From an uncultured Clostridia bacterium (GTDB lineage: Bacteria; Bacillota; Clostridia; Lachnospirales; Anaerotignaceae), in contig CALWEX010000067.1 in NCBI GenBank assembly GCA_944377425.1, forward strand, positions 1 to 56,233: a DNA stretch of 56,233 nucleotides, read 5' to 3'. Shown here piece after piece: positions 49,050-56,233 of this stretch. Both the position numbers and the translations under genes were made by a program. The notes under the pieces were generated by a model. It did not search any database. It was given only the letters and a program-made list of their open reading frames with translations, and was not told where the DNA came from. Every line of letters starts with the position of its first letter. Position 1 is the first letter of the stretch.

Positions 49050-50396
49050 TTAATAATTGTTTTTTGGCAAATGAAGTACAAAATTGCTTCCTTTTAAAGG
49101 CTCACTTTCAAGGCTCATATATCCACCGTGTATTTCAGCTATCTTTTGAACCATTGAAAGACCTAAGCCTGTACCGTTGTCGCCTGTTCTTGAAGCATCT
49201 ACCTGATAAAATCTCTGCCATATTTTGCCTTGTTCTTCTTTTGGTATTCCTATTCCGTCGTCTTTTACAGAAAGTTGTATTTCATGTTCATTTTCTGTAA
49301 GAGTAACCCACACATGTCCATCGGTCTTTCCATACTTTACAGCATTATCAATTAAATTTTGTATAAGCCGTGTAATAAGTGTAGTATCAACAAAGGCTGA
49401 AATTTCATTTTTTGCTTCAAAATAAACATTTCTGTCGGCATAAGCCTGTTCGGTACATATTGCCTTTGTAAGCTCAGTTAAATTGATTTTTTCAAAATTG
49501 GCTTTTTCTGTGCCTTGCTCCAAACGTGTCATACTTAAAAGCTGTGCAACAAGTCCAGACATCTTAACAGCCTGCCTGTGTATCATAGAAAGAGTTTCCT
49601 GCCGTTCTTCAGGTGTTTCATCATATTTAAGTGCGTATTCACAGGCGCCTTTTATAACTGAAATAGGTGTGCGCAGTTCATGAGATGCATCGGATGTAAA
49701 CTGTTTTTCAGCCTCAAAAGATTGCTCAAGGCGTGTAAACATTTGGTCAAATGTTTTGGCAAGGCGTGTAAATTCGTTGCTGCCTGATGGAACATCTATT
49801 CTTGCAGATAAGTCAGAGGCTTCGTTAATACTGTCTGCTGTAGAAATAATATCTTCCAAAGGCTTAAATGCCTTTTTGGCTATCCAATATCCGCCTATTG
49901 TGGCAAAAAGTATAAATGCCGGCATTGCCACAGCCACAACTAAAATAAGGTTTTTAATTATAAGCTCATCTTCTGGAACCTCCATTAAACCTCGAACCCA
50001 AACACCGTTTTCCCAATCAAAAGGCAGCCATAAATCAAACACATAATAATTGTCATCCTCAGTAGAAACAGTACGTGTTAAGCCGTTTTCAAAAGGCTCG
50101 TTTTGAGTAAAATTTACCGGAACCTGACCTGCCAGTAAGGCTTCGTTTTTGCTGTAAATAAGTGTATATACTCCATTTTGGTAAAAATGGAAGTCTTCCC
50201 CAAGAGAGATTTTGCCGTTTGATGAGCTTACCTGCGTTAGGTTGCTGCGAACAGTAGACGAAATACGGCTCATGGCAGTCTGAGTTGTTACTGAGCTGCT
50301 GACAGCCAAAATAAAAGTAAGAACCATTACTACCATAATTGTCATAAGCAACAAATACCACATAGTGATTTTTACTTTTATAGAAATGTTTTTCAT
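49050..50396 (-). CDS. Sensor histidine kinase
   Basis: A 448-aa membrane kinase with two transmembrane helices (near residues 10-35 and 150-172) enclosing an extracellular sensor domain. HAMP and dimerisation follow, with phosphorylated His in DASHELRTPISV (near residue 241), then HATPase boxes N (LIQNLIDNAVKYG), G1 (VKDDGIGIP) and G2 (GTGLGLSMV). It overlaps the response regulator by one base (TAATG). With the PepSY genes it probably senses an envelope signal; the ligand is unknown. Confidence 0.93.
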   Translation of the reverse strand: MKNISIKVKITMWYLLLMTIMVVMVLTFILAVSSSVTTQTAMSRISSTVRSNLTQVSSSNGKISLGEDFHFYQNGVYTLIYSKNEALLAGQVPVNFTQNEPFENGLTRTVSTEDDNYYVFDLWLPFDWENGVWVRGLMEVPEDELIIKNLILVVAVAMPAFILFATIGGYWIAKKAFKPLEDIISTADSINEASDLSARIDVPSGSNEFTRLAKTFDQMFTRLEQSFEAEKQFTSDASHELRTPISVIKGACEYALKYDETPEERQETLSMIHRQAVKMSGLVAQLLSMTRLEQGTEKANFEKINLTELTKAICTEQAYADRNVYFEAKNEISAFVDTTLITRLIQNLIDNAVKYGKTDGHVWVTLTENEHEIQLSVKDDGIGIPKEEQGKIWQRFYQVDASRTGDNGTGLGLSMVQKIAEIHGGYMSLESEPLKGSNFVLHLPKNNY

Positions 50397-51094
50397 TATT
50401 TTCCTCCGTCGGTATTTTTATCCATGTCTTGGCGCAGTACCCAACCTACACCACGGATTGTATGTATAAGCTTTACATCATATCCGTCGTCTATTTTTTT
50501 GCGAAGTTTACTCATATATACATCTACATTATTTGAATTTCCTGAATATTCATAGTTCCATATTCTATCTTCTATTTGCTCCCTAGAAACAACTGTGCCT
50601 TTGTTTCTTAATAAATATTCCAGTATTGAAAATTCTTTTGGAAGTATTTGTATTTCTTTTCCGCCTCTTGTAACTATTCGGCGTTCAACATCCATAACCA
50701 AATCGCCTTCAGTGAACTTATTGCTTCTGTTGCCTGCATGTTTGCGAGTCATAGCACGTATTCTAGCTAAAAGCTCATCAAAGTCAAAAGGCTTAATTAA
50801 GTAATCATCAGCACCTAAGTCAAGGCCTTTAACTCTATCAGCAACGCTGTCTTTAGCTGTTAAAAAAAGAACAGGTATATCCTCACCTTTATCTCTCAGT
50901 TCTTTTACCAGTTCATATCCGTCCTTTTTAGGCATCATAACATCAAGCACTATGGCGTCATATTCAGCACCCATTAAATTTAGTAAGGCTTCTTCACCGT
51001 CATAACATCCGTCAACACTGTAGCCGACTTTTTTCAATGTTTTTACAATAAGCCTATTCATGTCCTTTTCGTCTTCAACAACTAAAATCCGCAA
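50396..51094 (-). CDS. OmpR-family response regulator
   Basis: A 232-aa regulator. The receiver domain has the acidic pair EDEKD, phospho-acceptor Asp in DAIVLDVMMPKKDGY (near residue 51), and Lys in LIKPF. The winged-helix output domain (residues 135-225) ends LIHTIRGVGWVLR. I place the start at TTG 51094 (RILVVEDEKD), 7 nt after AGGAG; upstream in-frame codons lack a site. It likely controls the PepSY operon and perhaps other genes with 11-bp repeats. Confidence 0.93.
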   Translation of the reverse strand: MRILVVEDEKDMNRLIVKTLKKVGYSVDGCYDGEEALLNLMGAEYDAIVLDVMMPKKDGYELVKELRDKGEDIPVLFLTAKDSVADRVKGLDLGADDYLIKPFDFDELLARIRAMTRKHAGNRSNKFTEGDLVMDVERRIVTRGGKEIQILPKEFSILEYLLRNKGTVVSREQIEDRIWNYEYSGNSNNVDVYMSKLRKKIDDGYDVKLIHTIRGVGWVLRQDMDKNTDGGK

Positions 51095-51189
51095 ATTTAT
51101 CACTCCTGAAATAATAATGTTTATTAATTCCAATTATATAGTTTAACATAAAAGCAGTAATATAAAGCCATAAATTAAAATATTTTAAT

Positions 51190-51222
51190 AAAAAAACAGT
51201 GTGGTTTTTTGTTCCCACACTG
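51190..51222 (-). terminator. Terminator of the trp operon
   Basis: CAGTGTGG / CCCACACTG with a poly-T on the minus strand (TGTTTTTTT), 23 bp after trpA. Confidence 0.85.
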
Positions 51223-51244
51223 CTATTGTTTTATTTACTTAAAT

Positions 51245-52015
51245 TTAATTCATTGCAGATTTCATTTCTTTAACGTATTGGCTTATATACTTTGGAGCAT
51301 CTTTACCGTATTTTTCAATTATCTTAATTATGGCAGAGCCTATAATGGCTCCATCCGAAATATCCGACATTTTTTTAGCCTGCTCAGGAGTTGAAATTCC
51401 AAAGCCTATAGCACAAGGAATATTAGTATTTTGGCGAACAATATCTACAATAGATGAAAGGTCTGTTGTAATTTTGCTTCTTGTACCTGTAACGCCAAGA
51501 CTTGAAACTATGTATAAAAAGCCTTCTGCTTCTTTAGCTATCATAGCTATTCTGTCATTGGAAGTTGGTGCTATAAGCGAAATTAAATCAACTCCGTACT
51601 TGCGGCACTGAGGAAGAAATTCTTCTTTTTCCTCAAAAGGCAAATCGGGAAGAATAATTCCGTCAATTCCTATTTCTTTACATGTAGAAATAAATTTATC
51701 TGAACCATAAGAAAATACTACATTGGAGTATGTCATAAATACCATTGGTATTTTTATATCTTTTCTTATTTCTCTTACAAAATCAAATATTTTATCTGTA
51801 GTAACTCCGCCGTTTAAAGCACGAATATTTGCTCCCTGTATCACTGGCCCTTCAGCTGTTGGGTCAGAAAATGGAATACCAAGCTCAATTAAATCAGCGC
51901 CGTTTTCAGCAGCGGCACGTACGCAAGCTGCTGTTGTTTCCAAATCTGGGTCACCGCATGTTATAAAAGGAATAAAAGCTTTGCCATTATTAAAAGCAGA
52001 CTTTATATTACTCAT
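51245..52015 (-). CDS. trpA: Tryptophan synthase alpha subunit
   Basis: A 256-aa TrpA TIM barrel that cleaves indole-3-glycerol phosphate. The catalytic Glu is in [19 protein letters not shown], and the Asp in [14 protein letters not shown]; the phosphate loop is [13 protein letters not shown] 52015 after GGGAGGATATTT is preferred over an upstream extension. It overlaps trpB by 8 bp. Ends the operon. Confidence 0.97.
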   Translation of the reverse strand: MSNIKSAFNNGKAFIPFITCGDPDLETTAACVRAAAENGADLIELGIPFSDPTAEGPVIQGANIRALNGGVTTDKIFDFVREIRKDIKIPMVFMTYSNVVFSYGSDKFISTCKEIGIDGIILPDLPFEEKEEFLPQCRKYGVDLISLIAPTSNDRIAMIAKEAEGFLYIVSSLGVTGTRSKITTDLSSIVDIVRQNTNIPCAIGFGISTPEQAKKMSDISDGAIIGSAIIKIIEKYGKDAPKYISQYVKEMKSAMN

Positions 52016-53198
52016 AAATATCCTCCCCTCTGTATCTTGCAATAGCTGCACAGTCTTTATCTCCTCTGCCGGATATAGTAATTACAATTATTTTGTCTTT
52101 ATCCATTTTAGGTGCCAACTTCATGGCATAAGCAACAGCATGAGCTGACTCTATAGCCGGAATAATGCCTTCTGTTTTTGACAAATACTCAAAAGCACAT
52201 ACTGCTTCTTCATCTGTAACAGGTACATACTGTGCCCTGCCTATATCGTGTAAATGGGCATGCTCCGGGCCTATTCCCGGATAATCAAGTCCGGCAGAAA
52301 TTGAGTAAACAGGTGCTATTTGGCCGTATTTATCCTGACAGAAATACGATTTCATACCATGGAATATACCAAGCCTTCCGGTGCTTATTGTGGCCGCTGT
52401 TTCAAATGTATCAATGCCTTTTCCAGCTGCTTCACAGCCTATAAGCTGTACATCTTTGTCATCTATAAAATGATAGAAACTACCAATCGCATTAGAGCCG
52501 CCGCCTACACAGGCTATAACTGCGTCAGGAAGCCTGCCTTCTTTTTCCAGTGTCTGTTCTTTAATTTCTTTTGAAATTACTGCCTGAAAATCACGAACTA
52601 TAGTTGGAAACGGGTGCGGCCCCATTACAGAGCCAAGGCAGTAATGAGTGTCGTCAATTCTACTGGTCCACTCACGGAATGCTTCCGAAACGGCATCTTT
52701 AAGTGTTCCAGTTCCGCTTTTAACAGATATAACTTTTGAGCCAAGAAGCCTCATTCTGTATACATTAAGCGCCTGCCTTATGGTATCTTCTTCTCCCATA
52801 AAAACAACACATTCCATTCCCAAAAGAGCCGCTGCCGTAGCTGTTGCCACTCCATGCTGACCTGCTCCCGTTTCGGCTATTAAACGGGTTTTACCCATTT
52901 TCTTTGCCAAAAGTGCCTGACCTAAAACATTATTTATTTTGTGGGCACCTGTGTGGTTAAGGTCCTCTCTTTTAAGATATATTTTGGCTCCGCCTAAGTC
53001 CTTAGTCATTTTTTCTGCATAGTACAGCCTTGAAGGTCTGCCGGCATATTCATTAAGAAGCTCTGTAAGCTCTTTGTTAAATTCGGGGTCGTTTTTGTAG
53101 TAATTATAAGCTTTTTCAAGCTCTATTACGGCATTCATAAGTGTTTCAGGTATGTACTGTCCGCCATGAACACCAAATCTTCCGTTTGGGTTTGTCAT
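52008..53198 (-). CDS. trpB: Tryptophan synthase beta subunit
   Basis: A 396-aa PLP enzyme that joins indole and serine to make tryptophan. The Schiff-base Lys is in [14 protein letters not shown] (near residue 83), the phosphate loop is GGGSNAIG and ETGAGQHG is present. ATG 53198 is taken because the upstream ATG at 53207 touches the ribosome site AAAGGA. It overlaps trpA by 8 bp and directly follows trpF. Confidence 0.97.
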   Translation of the reverse strand: MTNPNGRFGVHGGQYIPETLMNAVIELEKAYNYYKNDPEFNKELTELLNEYAGRPSRLYYAEKMTKDLGGAKIYLKREDLNHTGAHKINNVLGQALLAKKMGKTRLIAETGAGQHGVATATAAALLGMECVVFMGEEDTIRQALNVYRMRLLGSKVISVKSGTGTLKDAVSEAFREWTSRIDDTHYCLGSVMGPHPFPTIVRDFQAVISKEIKEQTLEKEGRLPDAVIACVGGGSNAIGSFYHFIDDKDVQLIGCEAAGKGIDTFETAATISTGRLGIFHGMKSYFCQDKYGQIAPVYSISAGLDYPGIGPEHAHLHDIGRAQYVPVTDEEAVCAFEYLSKTEGIIPAIESAHAVAYAMKLAPKMDKDKIIVITISGRGDKDCAAIARYRGEDIYE

Positions 53199-53199
53199 T

Positions 53200-53817
53200 T
53201 TAATCATTCCTTTCGTTTATCTCTCTAATTATTTTTACAAATTCAGTCATTTTTTCTTTATCTTTAAAGCCGTTTGTTTCAACTCCTGAGCTGACATCTA
53301 CAGCATAAGGATTAAGTGTTTCAACAGCTGTTTTAATGTTATCTAAATTCAATCCGCCAGCCAGAAAGTATGACCTATTAATGTTTTTTGCTAATTCCCA
53401 GTTAAAAATTGTACCTGTGCCGCCGCTTCCTGCATCAAGCAAAATGTAATCTGCCAAAGAATTTTGTGCTGCAAATATATCATTTGCACTTTTTATACTA
53501 AAAGCTTTAATAATTGGTTTATCTGTTAAAGTACGAAGTTTTTTTATATATTCATTGCTTTCGTTACCATGAAGCTGCACTATATCTATAACTCCATTAT
53601 TAAGTAATTCAGCTATTTTTGCAATATCTTCATTTACAAATACTCCTACTGCCAAAATATCCGAATGTAATTCTTTTTTTAGTTCTTCTGCGTGCTTGGG
53701 GTCAATATATCGCCTGCTTTTTGGTGCAAATACAAAACCTATATAATCCGGTTTGCAAATATTAGCCGACTGAATATCGCATAATCGGGTAAGTCCGCAG
53801 AGTTTTATCTTACTCAT
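53200..53817 (-). CDS. trpF: Phosphoribosylanthranilate isomerase
   Basis: A 205-aa TIM barrel. Catalytic Cys and Asp are in [11 protein letters not shown] (start) and in [15 protein letters not shown] (near residue 125). It performs the Amadori rearrangement of phosphoribosylanthranilate. It overlaps trpC by 8 bp, consistent with translational coupling. Confidence 0.95.
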   Translation of the reverse strand: MSKIKLCGLTRLCDIQSANICKPDYIGFVFAPKSRRYIDPKHAEELKKELHSDILAVGVFVNEDIAKIAELLNNGVIDIVQLHGNESNEYIKKLRTLTDKPIIKAFSIKSANDIFAAQNSLADYILLDAGSGGTGTIFNWELAKNINRSYFLAGGLNLDNIKTAVETLNPYAVDVSSGVETNGFKDKEKMTEFVKIIREINERND

Positions 53818-54595
53818 AAGTACCTCTCAGTTCCGCAAGTTTTGCTTTTTTATTTTCAGCTCGCATAAGTGTTTCACCTATAAGTACAGCGTCAGCTCCT
53901 ATTTTTCGTAATTCGGCAATATCATTAGCTGTTTTAACTCCACTTTCAGAAACAAATATTATATCTTTTGGTATTAAATCCCTAAGGCGACGGCTGTTTT
54001 GGGTATCTACAGTAAAATCTTTTAAATTACGATTATTTACACCAATAACCCTTGCTCCAGAGTTTAAAGCCGCTTTTACTTCTTCTTCGCTATGGGCTTC
54101 TACTAAAGCAGAAAGACCTAACTTATCACATATCTTAATGTATTCACAAAGTTCTTTTTCAGTTAATATAGAGCATATAAGTAAAACAGCACTTGCACCT
54201 AAAATTTTTGCTTCAAAAATCATATATGGGTCAACAGTAAAGTCTTTTCTTAAACATGGTATAGAAACATTTTCCGCTATTTCTTTTAAAAATCTGTCGC
54301 TGCCTAAAAACCACTTAGGTTCTGTAAGTACAGAAATACAGTCGGCTCCTGCCTGTTCATACTCTTTGGCAATTTTAATATAATCAAATTCAGGAGCTAT
54401 TAAGCCTTTTGATGGGGAAGCTTTTTTACATTCGCATATAAAAGAAATATCCGGATTCTTAAGTGCTTTTTCAAATTCAAATTTGCCTTTTGAGATTTCT
54501 AAAGCCTTGCTTTTTATTTCTTCAAACGAAATAAGCTTTTTATTTATTTCAACTCGTTCTTTTGCATGCTCTGCCAGCTGTTCAAGTATTGTCAT
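53810..54595 (-). CDS. trpC: Indole-3-glycerol phosphate synthase
   Basis: A 261-aa TIM barrel. Key segments are ISFICECKKASPSKGLI (Lys of the active site), CISVLTEPKWFLGS, LRKDF with the general acid Lys, IGVNNRNLKDF and VSESG. It closes the indole ring. TAGGAGG precedes ATG 54595. Confidence 0.97.
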   Translation of the reverse strand: MTILEQLAEHAKERVEINKKLISFEEIKSKALEISKGKFEFEKALKNPDISFICECKKASPSKGLIAPEFDYIKIAKEYEQAGADCISVLTEPKWFLGSDRFLKEIAENVSIPCLRKDFTVDPYMIFEAKILGASAVLLICSILTEKELCEYIKICDKLGLSALVEAHSEEEVKAALNSGARVIGVNNRNLKDFTVDTQNSRRLRDLIPKDIIFVSESGVKTANDIAELRKIGADAVLIGETLMRAENKKAKLAELRGTYE

Positions 54596-54605
54596 TTTTT
54601 ACCTC

Positions 54606-55622
54606 CTAACGATTGCTTACTTCTATAAATTTTTGAAGTGTTTCCATTGCCTTACCGGAATCTATAATTTCGGCAGCCAGATTAATTCCGTCTTTAAAAG
54701 TTTTTGCCTTATCACCAAGGTATAATGACGCTCCAGCATTCATTAATACAGCATTTCGTTTATGACCTTTTTCGCCTTTTAATATATTTTTTGTAATCTC
54801 GGCATTTTCTTCCGGTGTTCCTCCCACAAGGTTAGCTTTTTTACAGCGTTCAAAACCAAATTCCTCTGGAGTTATTGTATAAGATTTAAACCATCCATCT
54901 TTAAACTCACAAATCTTTGTTGGAGCACTCAGTGAAATTTCGTCTAATTTATCAAGACCATATACTACCATTCCTCTTTTAACACCAAGGCTTATAAGTA
55001 CTTGAGCAAGAGGTTCTACAAGATAATCGTCGTAAACACCTAAAAGCTGCATTTTAGGACTGCTTGGGTTTGTAAGTGGTCCAAGTATGTTAAATACCGT
55101 TCTAAATCCTAACTCTTTTCTTATACTGCCAACATATTTCATTGAAGCATGATATTTTTGGGCAAAAAAGAAACACATCCCAACTTCATTTAAAAGCTCA
55201 ATACATTTTTCTGGATTTTGCTGAATATTAACTCCAAGAGCCTCTAAACAATCGGCTGTTCCGCATTTTGAAGAGGCCGCTCTGTTGCCATGCTTTGCAA
55301 CTTTCATTCCACCAGCTGCTGCAATAATGGCTGATGTTGTGGATATATTAAAACTGTGTGCATTATCTCCGCCTGTTCCCACTATTTCAAATACATCCAT
55401 ATTGGTTTCAACTTTAGTTGCATGCGCCCTCATAGCAGCGGCACAGCCTGAAATCTCGTCTATAGTTTCTGCTCTGGCGCTTTTGGTAGAAAGTGCAGCT
55501 AAAAAAGCAGCATTTTGCGTTGGTGTTGTTACTCCGCTCATAATCTCGTTCATTACTGAATACGCTTCGTTGTATGTAAGGTCCTGTTTATTTACAATTT
55601 TAATAATAGCTTCTTGTATCAT
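54606..55622 (-). CDS. trpD: Anthranilate phosphoribosyltransferase
   Basis: A 338-aa TrpD. The PRPP-binding loop is [15 protein letters not shown], then [21 protein letters not shown], and [26 protein letters not shown]. It transfers the phosphoribosyl group to anthranilate. The start ATG overlaps the stop of the trpG remnant (ATGA), preserving the original coupling. It is now the first intact gene after the T-box leader, and its substrate-producing enzyme is missing here. Confidence 0.96.
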   Translation of the reverse strand: MIQEAIIKIVNKQDLTYNEAYSVMNEIMSGVTTPTQNAAFLAALSTKSARAETIDEISGCAAAMRAHATKVETNMDVFEIVGTGGDNAHSFNISTTSAIIAAAGGMKVAKHGNRAASSKCGTADCLEALGVNIQQNPEKCIELLNEVGMCFFFAQKYHASMKYVGSIRKELGFRTVFNILGPLTNPSSPKMQLLGVYDDYLVEPLAQVLISLGVKRGMVVYGLDKLDEISLSAPTKICEFKDGWFKSYTITPEEFGFERCKKANLVGGTPEENAEITKNILKGEKGHKRNAVLMNAGASLYLGDKAKTFKDGINLAAEIIDSGKAMETLQKFIEVSNR

Positions 55623-55960
55623 GCCAAATCCCCCTTTTGCTTTAAATTAATAAAATTATTTAGCATTGTCATTCCTTCAGGTGTCATAATAGATTCTGGG
55701 TGGAACTGAACACCAAATATTGGATATTTTTTGTGTTCAACTGCCATAATTTTTTATTAAAGTGATTTTATTATTTTTAAATATCATGGTGTGTTTTTTT
55801 ATCTGCAACCAAAGGGTGTTTTGCTATAGATTCTAATATATAGCAGTTAGCTGGAACTTTTTAATGTTTTTTAGCTTTAAGAGGTGTACAGAATTCAGAT
55901 AAAACTTCATAATTAACTTAGGCTATTTTTACATCTTCAAAATACGGTGTTGATTTACAT
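55619..55960 (-). pseudogene. trpEG': Decayed trpE-trpG fusion scar
   Basis: After an ATG at 55960, minus-strand reading (with frame shifts) gives PYFEDVKIA, YEVLSEFCTPLKA, and VPANCYILESI, which fit the N-terminus of TrpE up to its L-L-ES motif. It then passes without a gap to [30 protein letters not shown] and a tail ending GDLA, which is the TrpG C-terminus with its HPE catalytic residues. Several stops (TAA) and at least two frameshifts interrupt it. Most of trpE and trpG was therefore removed by one deletion joining early trpE to late trpG, and decay followed. The last 42 codons (55619-55747) are still open. Confidence 0.75.
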
Positions 55961-55981
55961 TATCTACGACCAAAATTTTAT

Positions 55982-56233
55982 AAAAAAATACTCCCTCAGC
56001 TAATTTGCCAAAGGAGTATAAAAAAAGCCTTGACAAAAAAGCCTAAACTTTTTGCCAAGGACGAATAAAACCATTATCCGCGGTGCCACCTTGATTCACA
56101 GCAACAACGCTGTGCACTTGTCAGGATACCAACATATCCCCGGCAACTTACGTATGCCCACACGTTGCAGAATACTCTGTGCATTACACACATTTGACTG
56201 CACCCTCAGCGGTCCATTTGACGAACTGTTTCT
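55982..56233 (-). ncRNA. T-box leader of the trp operon (partial) with two terminators
   Basis: Minus strand: AAGGTGGCACCGCGG (56092-56078) is the T-box antiterminator motif. CCTTGGCAAAAAG/CTTTTTTGTCAAGG with poly-T forms the terminator (56060-56020), and a second hairpin ACTCC.../GGAGT with a T-run lies at 56019-55982. A TGG at 56216-56214 could be the Trp specifier codon. The 5' part of stem I lies outside the window. It looks intact even though the first two genes it controlled are decayed. Confidence 0.85.

Overview
The window reads as a chromosomal segment of an AT-rich, low-GC Gram-positive bacterium of class Clostridia. Support: a gatCAB operon, a miaB/ricA-like/mutS/mutL/miaA cluster, T-box leaders on pheST and trp, a MutL with the endonuclease motif and no MutH, a BcrC-independent UppP, and AGGAGG-type ribosome sites throughout. 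I cannot name the genus. Two mobile elements sit in an otherwise ordinary chromosome.

Region 1 (1-15.77 kb, + strand) is the replication/recombination end of an integrated phage-like element. The left edge holds the end of an IS3-family insertion sequence. A tightly packed series of small phage genes follows: MBL-fold hydrolase, two adenine methyltransferase-like proteins, an ASCH protein, two radical SAM proteins, zinc-ribbon proteins, a PD-(D/E)XK nuclease-like protein, SSB and an ERCC4 nuclease. It ends with a large serine recombinase. A C5-cytosine methyltransferase gene carries a full-length LAGLIDADG intein placed exactly before the catalytic Cys. The element ends inside a NitT/TauT-type ABC permease gene, whose C-terminus it replaced.

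Region 2 (15.75-22.5 kb) is host: the truncated permease and its ATPase, gatC-gatA-gatB, an XRE regulator with a membrane protein, and a cell-wall amidase.

Region 3 (22.55-27.61 kb) is an apparently complete 5.06-kb filamentous phage (inovirus) provirus. It holds a divergent ribbon-helix-helix repressor with repeated operators, an ssDNA-binding protein, small membrane proteins, a major coat protein with signal peptide, a strong terminator, an unrecognised 514-aa minor coat/adsorption protein, a small membrane protein, a Zot-type ATPase, a hairpin origin candidate and an HUH rolling-circle initiator. It has no integrase and is bounded by copies of a 16-bp repeat that form hairpins. Several of its genes are very small. 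This is the most interesting system in the window.

Region 4 (27.6-51.2 kb) is host, mostly on the minus strand. It contains a D,D-carboxypeptidase, a methionine-gamma-lyase-like protein, miaA, mutL, mutS, a RicA/YlbF-type protein, miaB, an MscS channel, a secreted CAP protein under an 11-bp operator array, and pheST behind a T-box. These are followed by uppP, a DbpA-tailed DEAD-box helicase on +, and a two-component system with downstream PepSY-domain envelope proteins.

Region 5 (51.2-56.2 kb) is a trp operon: T-box, then trpD, trpC, trpF, trpB, trpA. trpE and trpG are reduced to a fused, decayed 340-bp scar between an intact-looking T-box terminator and trpD, so anthranilate synthase is missing from this locus.
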